A DNA stretch of 64,000 nucleotides from assembly GCA_965261775.1 (NCBI GenBank), contig OZ253477.1:1798001-1862000 (forward strand). Reading direction: 5' to 3'. The first letter of the stretch is position 1. Every line of letters starts with the position of its first letter. The translations under genes and the position numbers were made by a program. Source of the DNA: G965261775 sp965261775 (lineage in GTDB: Bacteria > Pseudomonadota > Gammaproteobacteria > Eutrophobiales > Eutrophobiaceae). Below, piece by piece: positions 55,411 through 64,000 of this stretch. The notes under the pieces were generated by a model, which saw nothing but the letters and a program-made list of their open reading frames with translations, made no database searches and was not told where the DNA came from.

Positions 55411-56369
55411 CAGTGTCTCAAGTACGGTCTTTTTTCTTGCGGAATGCTGGAAACCAATATCTGCATAATGAGTTGCTCAAATGAGAGGCCGGCCGCCTTT
55501 GCCGACATAGGTAACAGACTGTGAACAGTCATACCGGGGACCGTGTTGGCTTCAATAAGCCACGCCTGTCCTGTCTTATCCATCAACAGGTCAATTCGGC
55601 CCCAGCCGTTTATTCTCAGAACGCGACAGGCACGCAGGGATAACTTCCCCAGAGATTGTTCGGTATTTTCGTCTAGGCCGCAGGGACAGATATAGCGTGT
55701 ATCTTCATCTTCATATTTGGCCTGATAGTCATAAAAATCGCGGGGGGTCTCCAGTTTGATCGTCGGCAGGGTAACATCATTGAGCATCGGTACGGTATAT
55801 TCGGCACCTTCGATCCATGCTTCGGCCATGACATGATCATCGTATTGATGCGCCTTCTCCCAAGCCGGAAACAGCTTTTCAATATGACTGACCTTGCTTG
55901 CACCGATACTTGAACCTTCGTTGACCGGTTTGACCATAATTGGCATATCCAGTTCTCCGACCAGCTCTTCCCAATCGGTATTCTGATCAATCTCAATTGC
56001 CGCTGGCGTTGGCAGACCGGCCTCACGCCAGACGGCTTTACTCAGTAATTTATCCATCGCCAGTGCGGACCCCGCCACGCCGCTACCGGTGTACGGTATA
56101 GCGATTGAATCCAACGCTCCCTGAATGGTACCATCCTCGCCACCACGACCGTGCAGGGCGATAAAAACACGATCAAACTTTTCATTGATCAATTTGGTAA
56201 GAGTGCGTTTATCAAAATCAATCAAATGTGCATCTACCCCTTGCCGACAAAGCGCGGCCCACACTGACTCGCCGCTGTCTATCGAAATGGCGCGTTCTTT
56301 GGAATCCCCCCCCATCAGGACGGCGACCTTGCCGAAATCAGAGGCCCGATAATCAGGAGACCGTATCAT
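55410..56369 (-). CDS. ddl: D-alanine-D-alanine ligase
   Basis: A 319-residue ATP-grasp enzyme that makes the D-Ala-D-Ala dipeptide of the cell wall. It has VLMGGDSKERAISIDSG, ALHGRGGEDGTIQG, VKPVNEGSSIGASKV and LIEANTVPGMTVHSLLPM. The ATG at 56369 overlaps the murB stop; a TTG one codon earlier is less likely. The place before ftsQ suggests the DdlB form. Confidence 0.97.
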   Translation of the reverse strand: MIRSPDYRASDFGKVAVLMGGDSKERAISIDSGESVWAALCRQGVDAHLIDFDKRTLTKLINEKFDRVFIALHGRGGEDGTIQGALDSIAIPYTGSGVAGSALAMDKLLSKAVWREAGLPTPAAIEIDQNTDWEELVGELDMPIMVKPVNEGSSIGASKVSHIEKLFPAWEKAHQYDDHVMAEAWIEGAEYTVPMLNDVTLPTIKLETPRDFYDYQAKYEDEDTRYICPCGLDENTEQSLGKLSLRACRVLRINGWGRIDLLMDKTGQAWLIEANTVPGMTVHSLLPMSAKAAGLSFEQLIMQILVSSIPQEKRPYLRH

Positions 56370-57289
56370 CAATGCGTTTCCCCTTTGCGAATTGTATCCC
56401 CGATGATCCTGACCTCGGGGGTCAATTTGATGGCGTATTTTTTATCCACGGTGTCCCTGACAAATCCAATCAGTTGCTCAATATCCAGAGAAGTCGCATT
56501 CCCTGTATTGATAATGAAATTGGCGTGTTTTTCCGATACGCGCGCCCCGCCGATCTGCTTCCCCTTTAAATCGCACTGTTCAATCAAGCGGGCAGCATAA
56601 TCCCCCGGGGGATTCTTGAAAACGGAACCACCACTATGTTGACCGAGTGGCTGAGTGTCGGCACGACGCGCCAGCATGTCCCGCATAGCACGATCAACGG
56701 CTGCTTTTGATGATAGCTTCAATCCGAGTACTGCGCTGACAAACCAATATTCAGGCGGGATCATCACGTTTCGATAGGAGACTTTGATGTCATCTCTGCA
56801 TTGCCTCACGCATTCACCGGCGCGATTGATCATGTTGACCTCCTCAACGTGGTTCCATATCTCGTCGCCAAAAGCACCAGCGTTCATCGCCAAGGCACCG
56901 CCTATTGTTCCCGGAATACTGGCCAGAAACTCAGCACCGGATAAATTCTGTTGCGCTGCAAAGCGGGCGACTTTGGCACAGGCAACGCCGACACTGACCC
57001 TAATCGCCAGATCATTCATGCGTTCAAGATGATCTGGCATTCCCGCCGCGGAAATGACGACACCACGGATACCGCCGTCACGGATTAGCAAATTACTGCC
57101 GAATCCTATCCAGACCAAAGGAATTGCAGCAGGGAGCTGCTCCATGAACCCGGATAGTTCATCAATATCGGCGGCCTTGTAGTAATAATCGGCGATACCT
57201 CCCGTCTTCCAGGAGGTATGGCGGGACATCGGTTCCTGCCGCCGTAATTCACCGCGCAACATTAAGGTGTCAATATCAGTTATCATCAT
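56369..57289 (-). CDS. murB: UDP-N-acetylenolpyruvoylglucosamine reductase
   Basis: A 306-residue FAD enzyme that finishes UDP-MurNAc with NADPH. It has SRHTSWKTGG, LIRDGGIRGVVIS, SIPGTIGGALAMNAGAFG, the catalytic Ser in GQHSGGSVFKNPPGD, and KHANFIINTGNAT. It is of the type without the long E. coli-type insert. The start may be the ATG at 57289 or the next one at 57286, both behind GGTGG; a GTG at 57295 is also possible. Confidence 0.96.
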   Translation of the reverse strand: MMITDIDTLMLRGELRRQEPMSRHTSWKTGGIADYYYKAADIDELSGFMEQLPAAIPLVWIGFGSNLLIRDGGIRGVVISAAGMPDHLERMNDLAIRVSVGVACAKVARFAAQQNLSGAEFLASIPGTIGGALAMNAGAFGDEIWNHVEEVNMINRAGECVRQCRDDIKVSYRNVMIPPEYWFVSAVLGLKLSSKAAVDRAMRDMLARRADTQPLGQHSGGSVFKNPPGDYAARLIEQCDLKGKQIGGARVSEKHANFIINTGNATSLDIEQLIGFVRDTVDKKYAIKLTPEVRIIGDTIRKGETH

Positions 57290-57340
57290 GCCCACCGGAT
57301 GACAGTTTTTTTGTCAAGATATGCCATCGTTCAAGACCCG

Positions 57341-58780
57341 TCACCGGCCCACCTGTGTACATTGCTCCATGACGGCGTAATCTTCATGGAGTTTGTTGGC
57401 CGTTGAACCAATATCGCCCGCCCCCAGCGTGATCAGCAGATCATTGTCCTCTACCACGTTGACCAGGATGTCGGGCAGGGAATTCTTATCCTCAACGAAG
57501 ATCGGATCGACGTGACCCCGAAGCCGGATAGCGCGGCATAAAGAACGTCCATCCGCTCCTGCGATTGGCTTTTCGCCAGCCGGATAAACATCAAAAATAA
57601 GTAGTCTGTCCGCCTGTGACAAAACCTGACTGAAATCCTCAAACAAATCGCGCATCCGCGTATATCGATGTGGTTGATAAACAACGACCAGCCTTCGCCC
57701 CACCCAACTTTTCCTGATGGCGTCAAAGACGGCCTTGATCTCGGTGGGGTGATGCGCATAATCATCGATCAGAGTAAGGCGCATGTTGTTTATCTGAATA
57801 TCGCCACAGATATGAAACCGGCGCGCAATACCCTGAAAACGTTGCAGGGCATTAGTAATATTGCTGTCGCTGACGCCGAGTTCGTGTGCGATCACAATCG
57901 CGGCCAAGGCGTTTAATAAATTATGTTTGCCGGGCAGATTAAGTTTGATCTGAAGCCAGTTCTTTTTGTTTTTGCGCGAAACATTAAACCAGGTCAGCAT
58001 GCCCTCCTGACGGATAAATTCGGCACTAAAGTCGGCCTCGGCGCTCAGACCGTAAGTCAAAAATGGTTTTGTCACTTTCGACAAAATGTTTCTGACCCCC
58101 TCGTCGTCAATACACAAGACGGCCAGACCATAGAAAGGTAACTGATGTAGAAATTCAACGAAGTTATGCTGTAAATTGGAAAAGTCACCGGCGTAGGTCG
58201 GGAGATGGTCGGCATCAATATTGGTAATCACCGCAATGATCGGATAAAGATGCAGAAAAGAAGCATCACTCTCATCTGCTTCGGCCACGATATAATTGCC
58301 TTTCCCCAGACGGGCATGAGAACCGGAGCTGTTCAATAGACCGCCGATAACATAGGTCGGATCAAGGCCGCCCTCGGTCAGAATACTGGCGATCAGGCTA
58401 GTTGTGGTTGTCTTGCCATGCGTCCCGGCAACGGCGATACCTTGACTGAAACGCATCAATTCCGCAAGCATCTCAGCCCGACGGACCACGGGGATGCGCC
58501 GGGCAGAAGCCGCTTTCAATTCCAGATTGTCAGGGGTTATGGCGCTGCTGATAACGATAACATCCTTACCGGTGACATTCTCCGCCTGATGCCTTATAGA
58601 AATATTGATTCCCAGCGAGGCTAGTCTTTCGGTGATTTTATTCTGCCTGATATCTGAACCGCTGACCTCATAGCCAAGATTCTTGAGTACTTCGGCGATT
58701 CCTCCCATACCGGCGCCGCCGATGCCGACAAAGTGTATTCGCTTTACCCGCCGCATGGCGTGAGTCTGTAGCTCAGACAT
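57341..58780 (-). CDS. murC: UDP-N-acetylmuramate-L-alanine ligase
   Basis: A 479-residue Mur ligase that adds L-Ala to UDP-MurNAc. It has IHFVGIGGAGMGGIAEVL, the ATP loop AVAGTHGKTTTTSL, EADESDASFLHLYP and HHPTEIKAVFDAIR. The ATG at 58780 (MSELQTHAMRR) overlaps the murG stop by eight bases; the 20 extra codons of the longer frame lie inside murG and are rejected. Confidence 0.97.
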   Translation of the reverse strand: MSELQTHAMRRVKRIHFVGIGGAGMGGIAEVLKNLGYEVSGSDIRQNKITERLASLGINISIRHQAENVTGKDVIVISSAITPDNLELKAASARRIPVVRRAEMLAELMRFSQGIAVAGTHGKTTTTSLIASILTEGGLDPTYVIGGLLNSSGSHARLGKGNYIVAEADESDASFLHLYPIIAVITNIDADHLPTYAGDFSNLQHNFVEFLHQLPFYGLAVLCIDDEGVRNILSKVTKPFLTYGLSAEADFSAEFIRQEGMLTWFNVSRKNKKNWLQIKLNLPGKHNLLNALAAIVIAHELGVSDSNITNALQRFQGIARRFHICGDIQINNMRLTLIDDYAHHPTEIKAVFDAIRKSWVGRRLVVVYQPHRYTRMRDLFEDFSQVLSQADRLLIFDVYPAGEKPIAGADGRSLCRAIRLRGHVDPIFVEDKNSLPDILVNVVEDNDLLITLGAGDIGSTANKLHEDYAVMEQCTQVGR

Positions 58781-59858
58781 GGGCTGCCTCCATACACAAC
58801 TTCGCGATAATTTCAGTCGCTTCCGGTTTTGCCAGATCACGGGCCCTGACTGCCATTTGCAACAATTGTTCGGGAGATCGGCATAATCTAAGCAGGACTT
58901 TCCGTAGTTTCCCGATACTCAGCTGTGTTTCCTGTATCAGTACTGCTGCCCCCGCTTTGACAAGATATTGCGCGTTCTCCGTCTGATGATCATCAACGGC
59001 ATAGGGGAAAGGAATCAGTATTGACGCCGTACCACAGGAGGAAAGTTCCGCGACTGTCAATGCACCGGCGCGACAAATGATCAGATCAGCCCAGGTATAG
59101 GCCCCGGCCATGTCATTGATAAACGGTATCACCTCGGCTTGCAGACGCAATCCCCGGTAGGTTTTTTCCGTTGCGGAAAGATGTTGTTGACCGGATTGGT
59201 GCCGTATCTCAAATTGCAGTTCTTCCCGCAATGTTGCCAATGTCTGCGGGATAACTTCGTTAAGTCGTTTTGCGCCGATGCTGCCGCCAAAGATCAGAAT
59301 TTTCAGGGGTTGTGCAGTTCGTTGATGGAACCGCTGCTGCGGTTTTGGTATATTAATAATATCGGTCCGCACTGGATTGCCAGTGACGGTCAGCTTCCCA
59401 GATTTCTTAAAGACCCCTGGGAAGCCCGTCATGATGGAAACAGCGAAGGGTGCCAGCAGACGATTTGTGAACCCTGCTATGGCATTTTGTTCATGTATCA
59501 ATAAGGGGCGCCGAGTCAACCAAGCGGCGATACCACCCGGTCCGCTGACAAAACCTCCCATACCAATCACCGCTGCCGGGCGCACCCGCATCATAATTAT
59601 CAATGTTTGGAGCAATGCTCTCGCCAACATAAATGGCGTGAATGCCAATCTTGATATGCCTTTGCCTCTTATGCCGGCGACATTAATCTTCAATAGGGGG
59701 TAATCATGCCTGGACGTTACGCTGACCTCCAACCCTTTGCTGGTGCCGAGCCACAACAAGTTGTAGCCTCTTGCTTTAAGATTATCGGCAATGGCCAGAG
59801 CCGGATAGACATGTCCGCCGGTGCCGCCAGCCATGATGATGATCGTCTTGTTACGCAT
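58773..59858 (-). CDS. murG: undecaprenyldiphospho-muramoylpentapeptide GlcNAc transferase
   Basis: A 361-residue GT28 enzyme that turns lipid I into lipid II at the inner face of the membrane. It has IIMAGGTGGHVYPALAIAD, GMGGFVSGPGGIAAWL, LIHEQNAIAGFTNR, GGSIGAKRLNE and CRAGALTVAELS. The ATG at 59858 (MRNKTIIIM) overlaps the ftsW stop by eight bases; the frame to 59969 has no support. Confidence 0.97.
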   Translation of the reverse strand: MRNKTIIIMAGGTGGHVYPALAIADNLKARGYNLLWLGTSKGLEVSVTSRHDYPLLKINVAGIRGKGISRLAFTPFMLARALLQTLIIMMRVRPAAVIGMGGFVSGPGGIAAWLTRRPLLIHEQNAIAGFTNRLLAPFAVSIMTGFPGVFKKSGKLTVTGNPVRTDIINIPKPQQRFHQRTAQPLKILIFGGSIGAKRLNEVIPQTLATLREELQFEIRHQSGQQHLSATEKTYRGLRLQAEVIPFINDMAGAYTWADLIICRAGALTVAELSSCGTASILIPFPYAVDDHQTENAQYLVKAGAAVLIQETQLSIGKLRKVLLRLCRSPEQLLQMAVRARDLAKPEATEIIAKLCMEAAHV

Positions 59859-61053
59859 AGATCCGCTCCTCCTCGGAAAAGGTTGAGCATGGACTCCGGC
59901 GAGTCTCATATTCAATCCGTAGCAGGATGCCGAGCAATATACAATAGATGACCATGCTGTTACCGCCATAGCTCATCAACGGCAGCGTCAACCCCTTGGT
60001 CGGTAGCACGCCCATATTGACGCCGATACTGAAACAGGCCTGAATGCCGATGATAAAACCGACCCCGTAGGCAAAAAAAGCGGCAAAACGTTTTCCGACG
60101 TTTTCGGCAATATACCCTATTACGAAGGCACGCCAGATGATAAATGAATATAGTAAAAGCAGCGTCAAACTGCCAATCAGGCCGCACTCTTCAGCAAATA
60201 CGGCAAAGATAAAATCGGTATGGGCCTCTGGAAGGTAAAATAATTTCTGCACACTGCCGCCTAGACCGACGCCAAACCATTCACCACGGCCAAACGCAAT
60301 CAATGCCTGTGTTAACTGAAAACTGTTGTTAAAAGGGTCCTGCCACGGATCGACAAAACTCGTTAAGCGCTGCATGCGGTAGGGCGATAAAATAATCAGG
60401 GTGGCAAGTATACTGATAGTTATCAGGACCCATGCAAAAAAACGGATTAGGGGCACCCCACCCATAAACAGCATGCCCAGCACTGTTGCAAACAGGATGA
60501 CACTGGTGCCGAAGTCAGGCTCAAGCAATAACAGACAGGCAATCAATGTCAGGACAAAAACCGGCCGGATAAATCCGGCAAAATCTGTTCTGACTGTATC
60601 TTTGTGTCTGACAAGATAACCGGCCAGATATACGATGACGCTCAATTTGATCAGTTCGGATATCTGCAATGCGAACGGGCCTAAACTAATCCAACGCACA
60701 CTGCCGTTCACTTCCTTGCCGACGCCGGGGATCAAGATGATTGCCAGCAGGAATATTGAAATGATTAACAGGCAGACGCTTGATTTTTCCCATAAACGTA
60801 TCGGTATTTTCAGGCAGACGAAGGCAAAACATAGGCCGATGGCGACGGCAATACTCTGCCGCCAAAAATAATACAAGGGATTACCGAATTCTTTTGTCGA
60901 AATCGCGATAGAGGATGAGGCGACCATCACTAGACCAATGGCAACGATTAACAGGGGAATACAGATTAACCAGAAATCATAGCCAGCGAATAATTTACCT
61001 CTTACATGATGGCGTAACATCAATGTCGCCTGCTGTTTATACCCCGCGTTCAT
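59851..61053 (-). CDS. ftsW: SEDS peptidoglycan glycosyltransferase FtsW
   Basis: A 400-residue SEDS protein with about ten helices that polymerises septal glycan together with FtsI. It has FGNPLYYFWRQ, LLLLEPDFGTSVILF with the conserved Asp, and GLTLPLMSYGGNSMV near the end. The ATG at 61053 overlaps the murD stop (TGATG). It lies between murD and murG, so FtsW rather than RodA is meant. Confidence 0.97.
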   Translation of the reverse strand: MNAGYKQQATLMLRHHVRGKLFAGYDFWLICIPLLIVAIGLVMVASSSIAISTKEFGNPLYYFWRQSIAVAIGLCFAFVCLKIPIRLWEKSSVCLLIISIFLLAIILIPGVGKEVNGSVRWISLGPFALQISELIKLSVIVYLAGYLVRHKDTVRTDFAGFIRPVFVLTLIACLLLLEPDFGTSVILFATVLGMLFMGGVPLIRFFAWVLITISILATLIILSPYRMQRLTSFVDPWQDPFNNSFQLTQALIAFGRGEWFGVGLGGSVQKLFYLPEAHTDFIFAVFAEECGLIGSLTLLLLYSFIIWRAFVIGYIAENVGKRFAAFFAYGVGFIIGIQACFSIGVNMGVLPTKGLTLPLMSYGGNSMVIYCILLGILLRIEYETRRSPCSTFSEEERIYA

Positions 61054-62399
61054 CAAACCTTCTCCAGGGCATTAACCGCCTCAACAAAAGCATCGCCACG
61101 TTGCCGGTAATCATTATACATATCCTGACTGGCGCAGGCCGGGGCGAGCAGGACAAGATCGCCGGCCTGCGCGACCCTGCGTGCCATATCAACCGCTTCC
61201 CGCATATCCTCAACAAGCGTAACCGGTGTCATTCCCTCAAAAACCGTCCTCAGCCTAGTGGCGTCCGCACCCAGCAGCAATGCATGCTTTACATACCGTT
61301 TGACAACCGGTGCCAAATCGGACAAATCGGCCTCCTTGCTGTCACCCCCCGCGATTAAAACGATATCGCCTTGCCCATGAAGCCCTTCTATTGAAGCAAT
61401 ACAGGCACCCACATTAGTTGCTTTGGAATCGTTATACCAGTCAACGCCGCCGATTGTGACTACCCGCTGACATCGATGAGCCAGGCCGTTAAACATCCTC
61501 AGTGTATCGACCACCGCCGCTGTTGGCACCTCTATTGAACTTGCCAAGGCTATCGCTGCCAATGCATTGGCGACATTATGCCTCCCTTGTATCCCCACCT
61601 CGCTTTGTCTGATAATTTTTTCTTTGCCGCGGCACAGCCAAGTATCGTTTCTGAACGTAATCAGGCCAAAATCAGCGGGTTCAGAAAGTGAGAAATAAAC
61701 CTGTTTCCTTGTTTCATCAGCCATTTCCCTCACCATCGGATCATCCTTGTTAATCACCATTAAACCATCGCCAGCATAGACCCGGCGTTTTGCGTCGGCA
61801 TAATGCTTCATGGAAATATAACGATTCATATGATCACTGGATAAATTCAATACAACGCTGGCATGCGCGTTTAAGGAAAATGTTGTCTCCAATTGAAAAC
61901 TGGATAACTCCAACACATAAATATCTGTTGCACTATCGTCTAGTAACTCCAGTACCGGCGTACCAAGATTACCTCCTACTCCTGTTTTCAGACCGGCGCG
62001 CCGGGCCATCTCCGCCACCAACGTCGTCACCGTGCTTTTGCCGTTTGAACCGGTAATTGCAATGATCGGCTTTTGCGTTTGTTGACAAAACAACTCAATA
62101 TCACCACACACCGGAATACCTTTTTCGATAGCCAGTTTGATTGACTCATCGTGCAACGATACGCCCGGGCTCAGAATAATTTTTTTCGCAGACAACAACA
62201 ATTCGCGTTTAATCTCGCCCAGACAGATCGGTACAGCCTCAAATGCATCTTTAAATGCCGGCAATCCCGGCGGTTCAATACGACTATCCGTTGCGGCGAC
62301 CTTCAAACCCTGTCCAGACAAATGGCGCAGGCACGAGAGACCGGTTTGACCAAGTCCCACGACCACGGCGTCAAAGTGTATATCAGTAGTGCCCATCAT
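61053..62399 (-). CDS. murD: UDP-N-acetylmuramoyl-L-alanine-D-glutamate ligase
   Basis: A 448-residue Mur ligase that adds D-Glu. It has VVVGLGQTGLSCLRHL, the ATP loop AITGSNGKSTVTTLVAEM, ELSSFQLETT and WYNDSKATNVGACIASIEG. Two ATG codons in a row begin the gene. A 33-base gap follows mraY. Confidence 0.97.
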   Translation of the reverse strand: MMGTTDIHFDAVVVGLGQTGLSCLRHLSGQGLKVAATDSRIEPPGLPAFKDAFEAVPICLGEIKRELLLSAKKIILSPGVSLHDESIKLAIEKGIPVCGDIELFCQQTQKPIIAITGSNGKSTVTTLVAEMARRAGLKTGVGGNLGTPVLELLDDSATDIYVLELSSFQLETTFSLNAHASVVLNLSSDHMNRYISMKHYADAKRRVYAGDGLMVINKDDPMVREMADETRKQVYFSLSEPADFGLITFRNDTWLCRGKEKIIRQSEVGIQGRHNVANALAAIALASSIEVPTAAVVDTLRMFNGLAHRCQRVVTIGGVDWYNDSKATNVGACIASIEGLHGQGDIVLIAGGDSKEADLSDLAPVVKRYVKHALLLGADATRLRTVFEGMTPVTLVEDMREAVDMARRVAQAGDLVLLAPACASQDMYNDYRQRGDAFVEAVNALEKV

Positions 62400-62432
62400 C
62401 GTTTTTTCCCAAATACAAAACGGTATACCCCG

Positions 62433-63515
62433 CTAACGGATCTTTAAACTAGCCAGACCGACCAGCACCAGAATGACCGTAATAATCCAGAAACGGACAA
62501 TGACTCGTGGTTCGGGCCAACCCTTCAGTTCATAATGGTGATGCAGGGGGGCCATTTTAAAGATGCGTTTACCGGTCAACTTATAAGAACCGACCTGTAA
62601 TATGACGGAAATCGCCTCCAGCACAAAGATGCCGCCCATAATAAACAGCACGAGTTCTTGTCGTATAATAACGGCGACGGTACCGAGGGCGGCGCCCAGT
62701 GACAGTGCGCCGATATCGCCCATGAAGACCTGCGCCGGATAGGTGTTAAACCACAGAAAACCGAGGCCTGCGCCGACGATGGCACTGCAAAAAACGACCA
62801 CTTCACCTGCACCGGCGATATAGGGAATACCCAGATATTCAGCAAAGCCGATATGCCCAGCGGCATAGGCAAAAATCCCCAGTGCGCCGGCCACCATCAC
62901 CGTCGGCAATATCGCCAGACCATCCAAACCATCCGTCAAATTGACCGCATTACTTGAACCGACAATGACGAAATAGGCCAAGACAATATAAGACCAGCCG
63001 AGGTCAAATACAAAAGACTTTAAAAACGGTACGATCAGCTGCGTTTCAACCGGAAGTACGGCGGATTGATAAAGATACGTGGCGGCACCAAATCCTACCA
63101 GAGACTGCGCCGTGTATTTATATCCTATCTTCAATCCCTGTGGGTCGCTATGGATGACTTTTTTATAATCATCCATCAAACCGATGATTCCGAACAACAG
63201 TGTCACCGCCAGAACAACAAAGATATAGCGATTGTCGAGGTCAACCCAGCACAGAGTGCTGAACGTAATGGATATTAATATCAACAAACCACCCATGGTC
63301 GGCGTACCCGTTTTTCCCAGATGGGTTTCCGGCCCGTCATTGCGAATACTCTGGCCTATCTGTCTATCCGTTAAATGACGGATCAGATATGGTCCTAGAA
63401 TAAACGAGATAAAAAGCGCAGTCAGTACGCCAAGTATGCTCCGGAGCGTCAGATAACGGAGCACGTTGAAACCGCTGTCAAACTGTGTCAGATATTCAGC
63501 CAGCCAGAGCAACAT
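62433..63515 (-). CDS. mraY: phospho-N-acetylmuramoyl-pentapeptide transferase
   Basis: A 360-residue membrane enzyme with ten helices that makes lipid I from UDP-MurNAc-pentapeptide and undecaprenyl phosphate. It has THLGKTGTPTMGG, the Asp motif IGLMDDYKK, NAVNLTDGLDGLA, and APLHHHYELKGW. The length equals E. coli MraY (360). The ATG overlaps the murF stop (TGATG). Confidence 0.98.
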   Translation of the reverse strand: MLLWLAEYLTQFDSGFNVLRYLTLRSILGVLTALFISFILGPYLIRHLTDRQIGQSIRNDGPETHLGKTGTPTMGGLLILISITFSTLCWVDLDNRYIFVVLAVTLLFGIIGLMDDYKKVIHSDPQGLKIGYKYTAQSLVGFGAATYLYQSAVLPVETQLIVPFLKSFVFDLGWSYIVLAYFVIVGSSNAVNLTDGLDGLAILPTVMVAGALGIFAYAAGHIGFAEYLGIPYIAGAGEVVVFCSAIVGAGLGFLWFNTYPAQVFMGDIGALSLGAALGTVAVIIRQELVLFIMGGIFVLEAISVILQVGSYKLTGKRIFKMAPLHHHYELKGWPEPRVIVRFWIITVILVLVGLASLKIR

Positions 63516-64000
63516 CAGTCCTGCCGCTCCACTAATCCATCCACAAGCTGTTCCATTTGCATGGAGCGTGACCCCTTTATCAGGATGGTGGTATCATCGC
63601 CAATAATATCCTGTAAAGCCCGCCGAAGTGCCGCCAATGTTTCAAAAGACAATGCTCCCTTGCCGAAGGCGTGTCCGCTTTCGGAGGCAAGCTGCCCGAG
63701 CGTGAACAGACCATCAATGCCCGATCGTCGGGCTTGTTCCCCCGCCCTGAAGTGCAGCTGGCGGGTTTCTGCCCCCAGTTCATCCATATCTCCCAGAACC
63801 AGATAACGTCGGCCGGAACAGGTGCGTAAAACCTCCAGTCCCGCTTCAAGTGATGTGGGGTTGGCGTTATAGGTGTCATCCATAATACGCACCCCCCGCT
63901 GGCCCTTTTTAATCTGCAGGCGTCCTTTAACCGGCGACATCTTCTCCAAACCGTTTTTGATTGTAGGTAAATCAATATCAAGGCTTAAACAACAGGCTGC
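63515..64000 (-). CDS. murF: UDP-MurNAc-tripeptide D-Ala-D-Ala ligase, 3' part (cut by window end)
   Basis: The last 161 residues of MurF are visible; the reading frame stays open to the window edge, so the TTG at 63949 is not the start. The C-terminal Mur ligase domain is recognised by MSPVKGRLQI, MDDTYNANPTSL and VLGDMDELG. MurF adds the dipeptide made by Ddl to the UDP-linked tripeptide, giving the MraY substrate. The position directly before mraY is the standard dcw place. Confidence 0.94.
   Translation of the reverse strand, partial: AACCLSLDIDLPTIKNGLEKMSPVKGRLQIKKGQRGVRIMDDTYNANPTSLEAGLEVLRTCSGRRYLVLGDMDELGAETRQLHFRAGEQARRSGIDGLFTLGQLASESGHAFGKGALSFETLAALRRALQDIIGDDTTILIKGSRSMQMEQLVDGLVERQD

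Noticed and set aside
59859..59969. N-terminal extension of murG
   Set aside because: Lies inside ftsW, and the conserved MurG N-terminus begins at the ATG at 59858.

Overview
The window looks like the chromosome of a Gram-negative gammaproteobacterium outside the enterics. It has lipid A synthesis (lpxC), the BAM lipoprotein bamD, a full division and cell wall (dcw) cluster, zapD, and type IV pilus genes. The order lpxC, dciA, M23 peptidase, secA, argJ, mutT-thiE, zapD, coaE, pilD, pilC, pilB resembles the Pseudomonas and relatives arrangement. No species can be named from the sequence alone. No tRNA, rRNA, CRISPR array or intact insertion sequence was seen.

Layout. Positions 1-3.0 kb hold a truncated MsbA-like ABC exporter and a membrane-anchored Ser/Thr kinase (both minus). 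Positions 3.5-8.7 kb hold three tandem, nearly identical GT-C type membrane glycosyltransferase genes (minus). Positions 9.0-13.5 kb hold, on the plus strand, the type IV pilin pilA with a sigma-54 promoter and its own terminator, then a further GT-C membrane protein, a DPM1/GtrB-like GT2 enzyme and a GT4 enzyme. Together 3.5-13.5 kb reads as a pilin or surface glycosylation island, visibly richer in G+C than the rest.

Positions 13.6-28.4 kb (minus) are mostly housekeeping: hisD, hisG, murA, ibaG, mlaC and an RND/MMPL transporter, then purN, pdxB, secF, secD, yajC, and the pilin regulators pilR and pilS. Positions 28.4-38.9 kb (mostly plus) carry sucC, sucD, nadE, bamD (minus), rluD, pgeF, a glutamate dehydrogenase and clpB with a clear heat-shock promoter. 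Positions 39.1-44.6 kb (plus) carry pilB, pilC, pilD, coaE and zapD. Positions 44.7-64.0 kb (minus except dciA) carry the mutT-thiE fusion, argJ, secA, an M23 peptidase, dciA, lpxC, ftsZ, ftsA, ftsQ, ddl, murB, murC, murG, ftsW, murD, mraY and the 3' end of murF.

How they fit together. PilS-PilR at 25-28 kb is the expected activator of the sigma-54 promoter of pilA at 8.9 kb. PilB, PilC and PilD assemble and mature the pilin. The GT2 enzyme could make a polyprenyl-phosphate sugar that the GT-C enzymes would transfer outside the inner membrane, with pilin as the natural candidate acceptor. The most unusual points are the diversified triple GT-C array, a PilB without its usual four zinc-binding cysteines, an MlaC paired with an RND transporter where mlaFED is expected, and hisD with an odd C-terminal tail at the edge of the island. 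Several starts were moved from the longest reading frame to better-supported codons; each entry says so.
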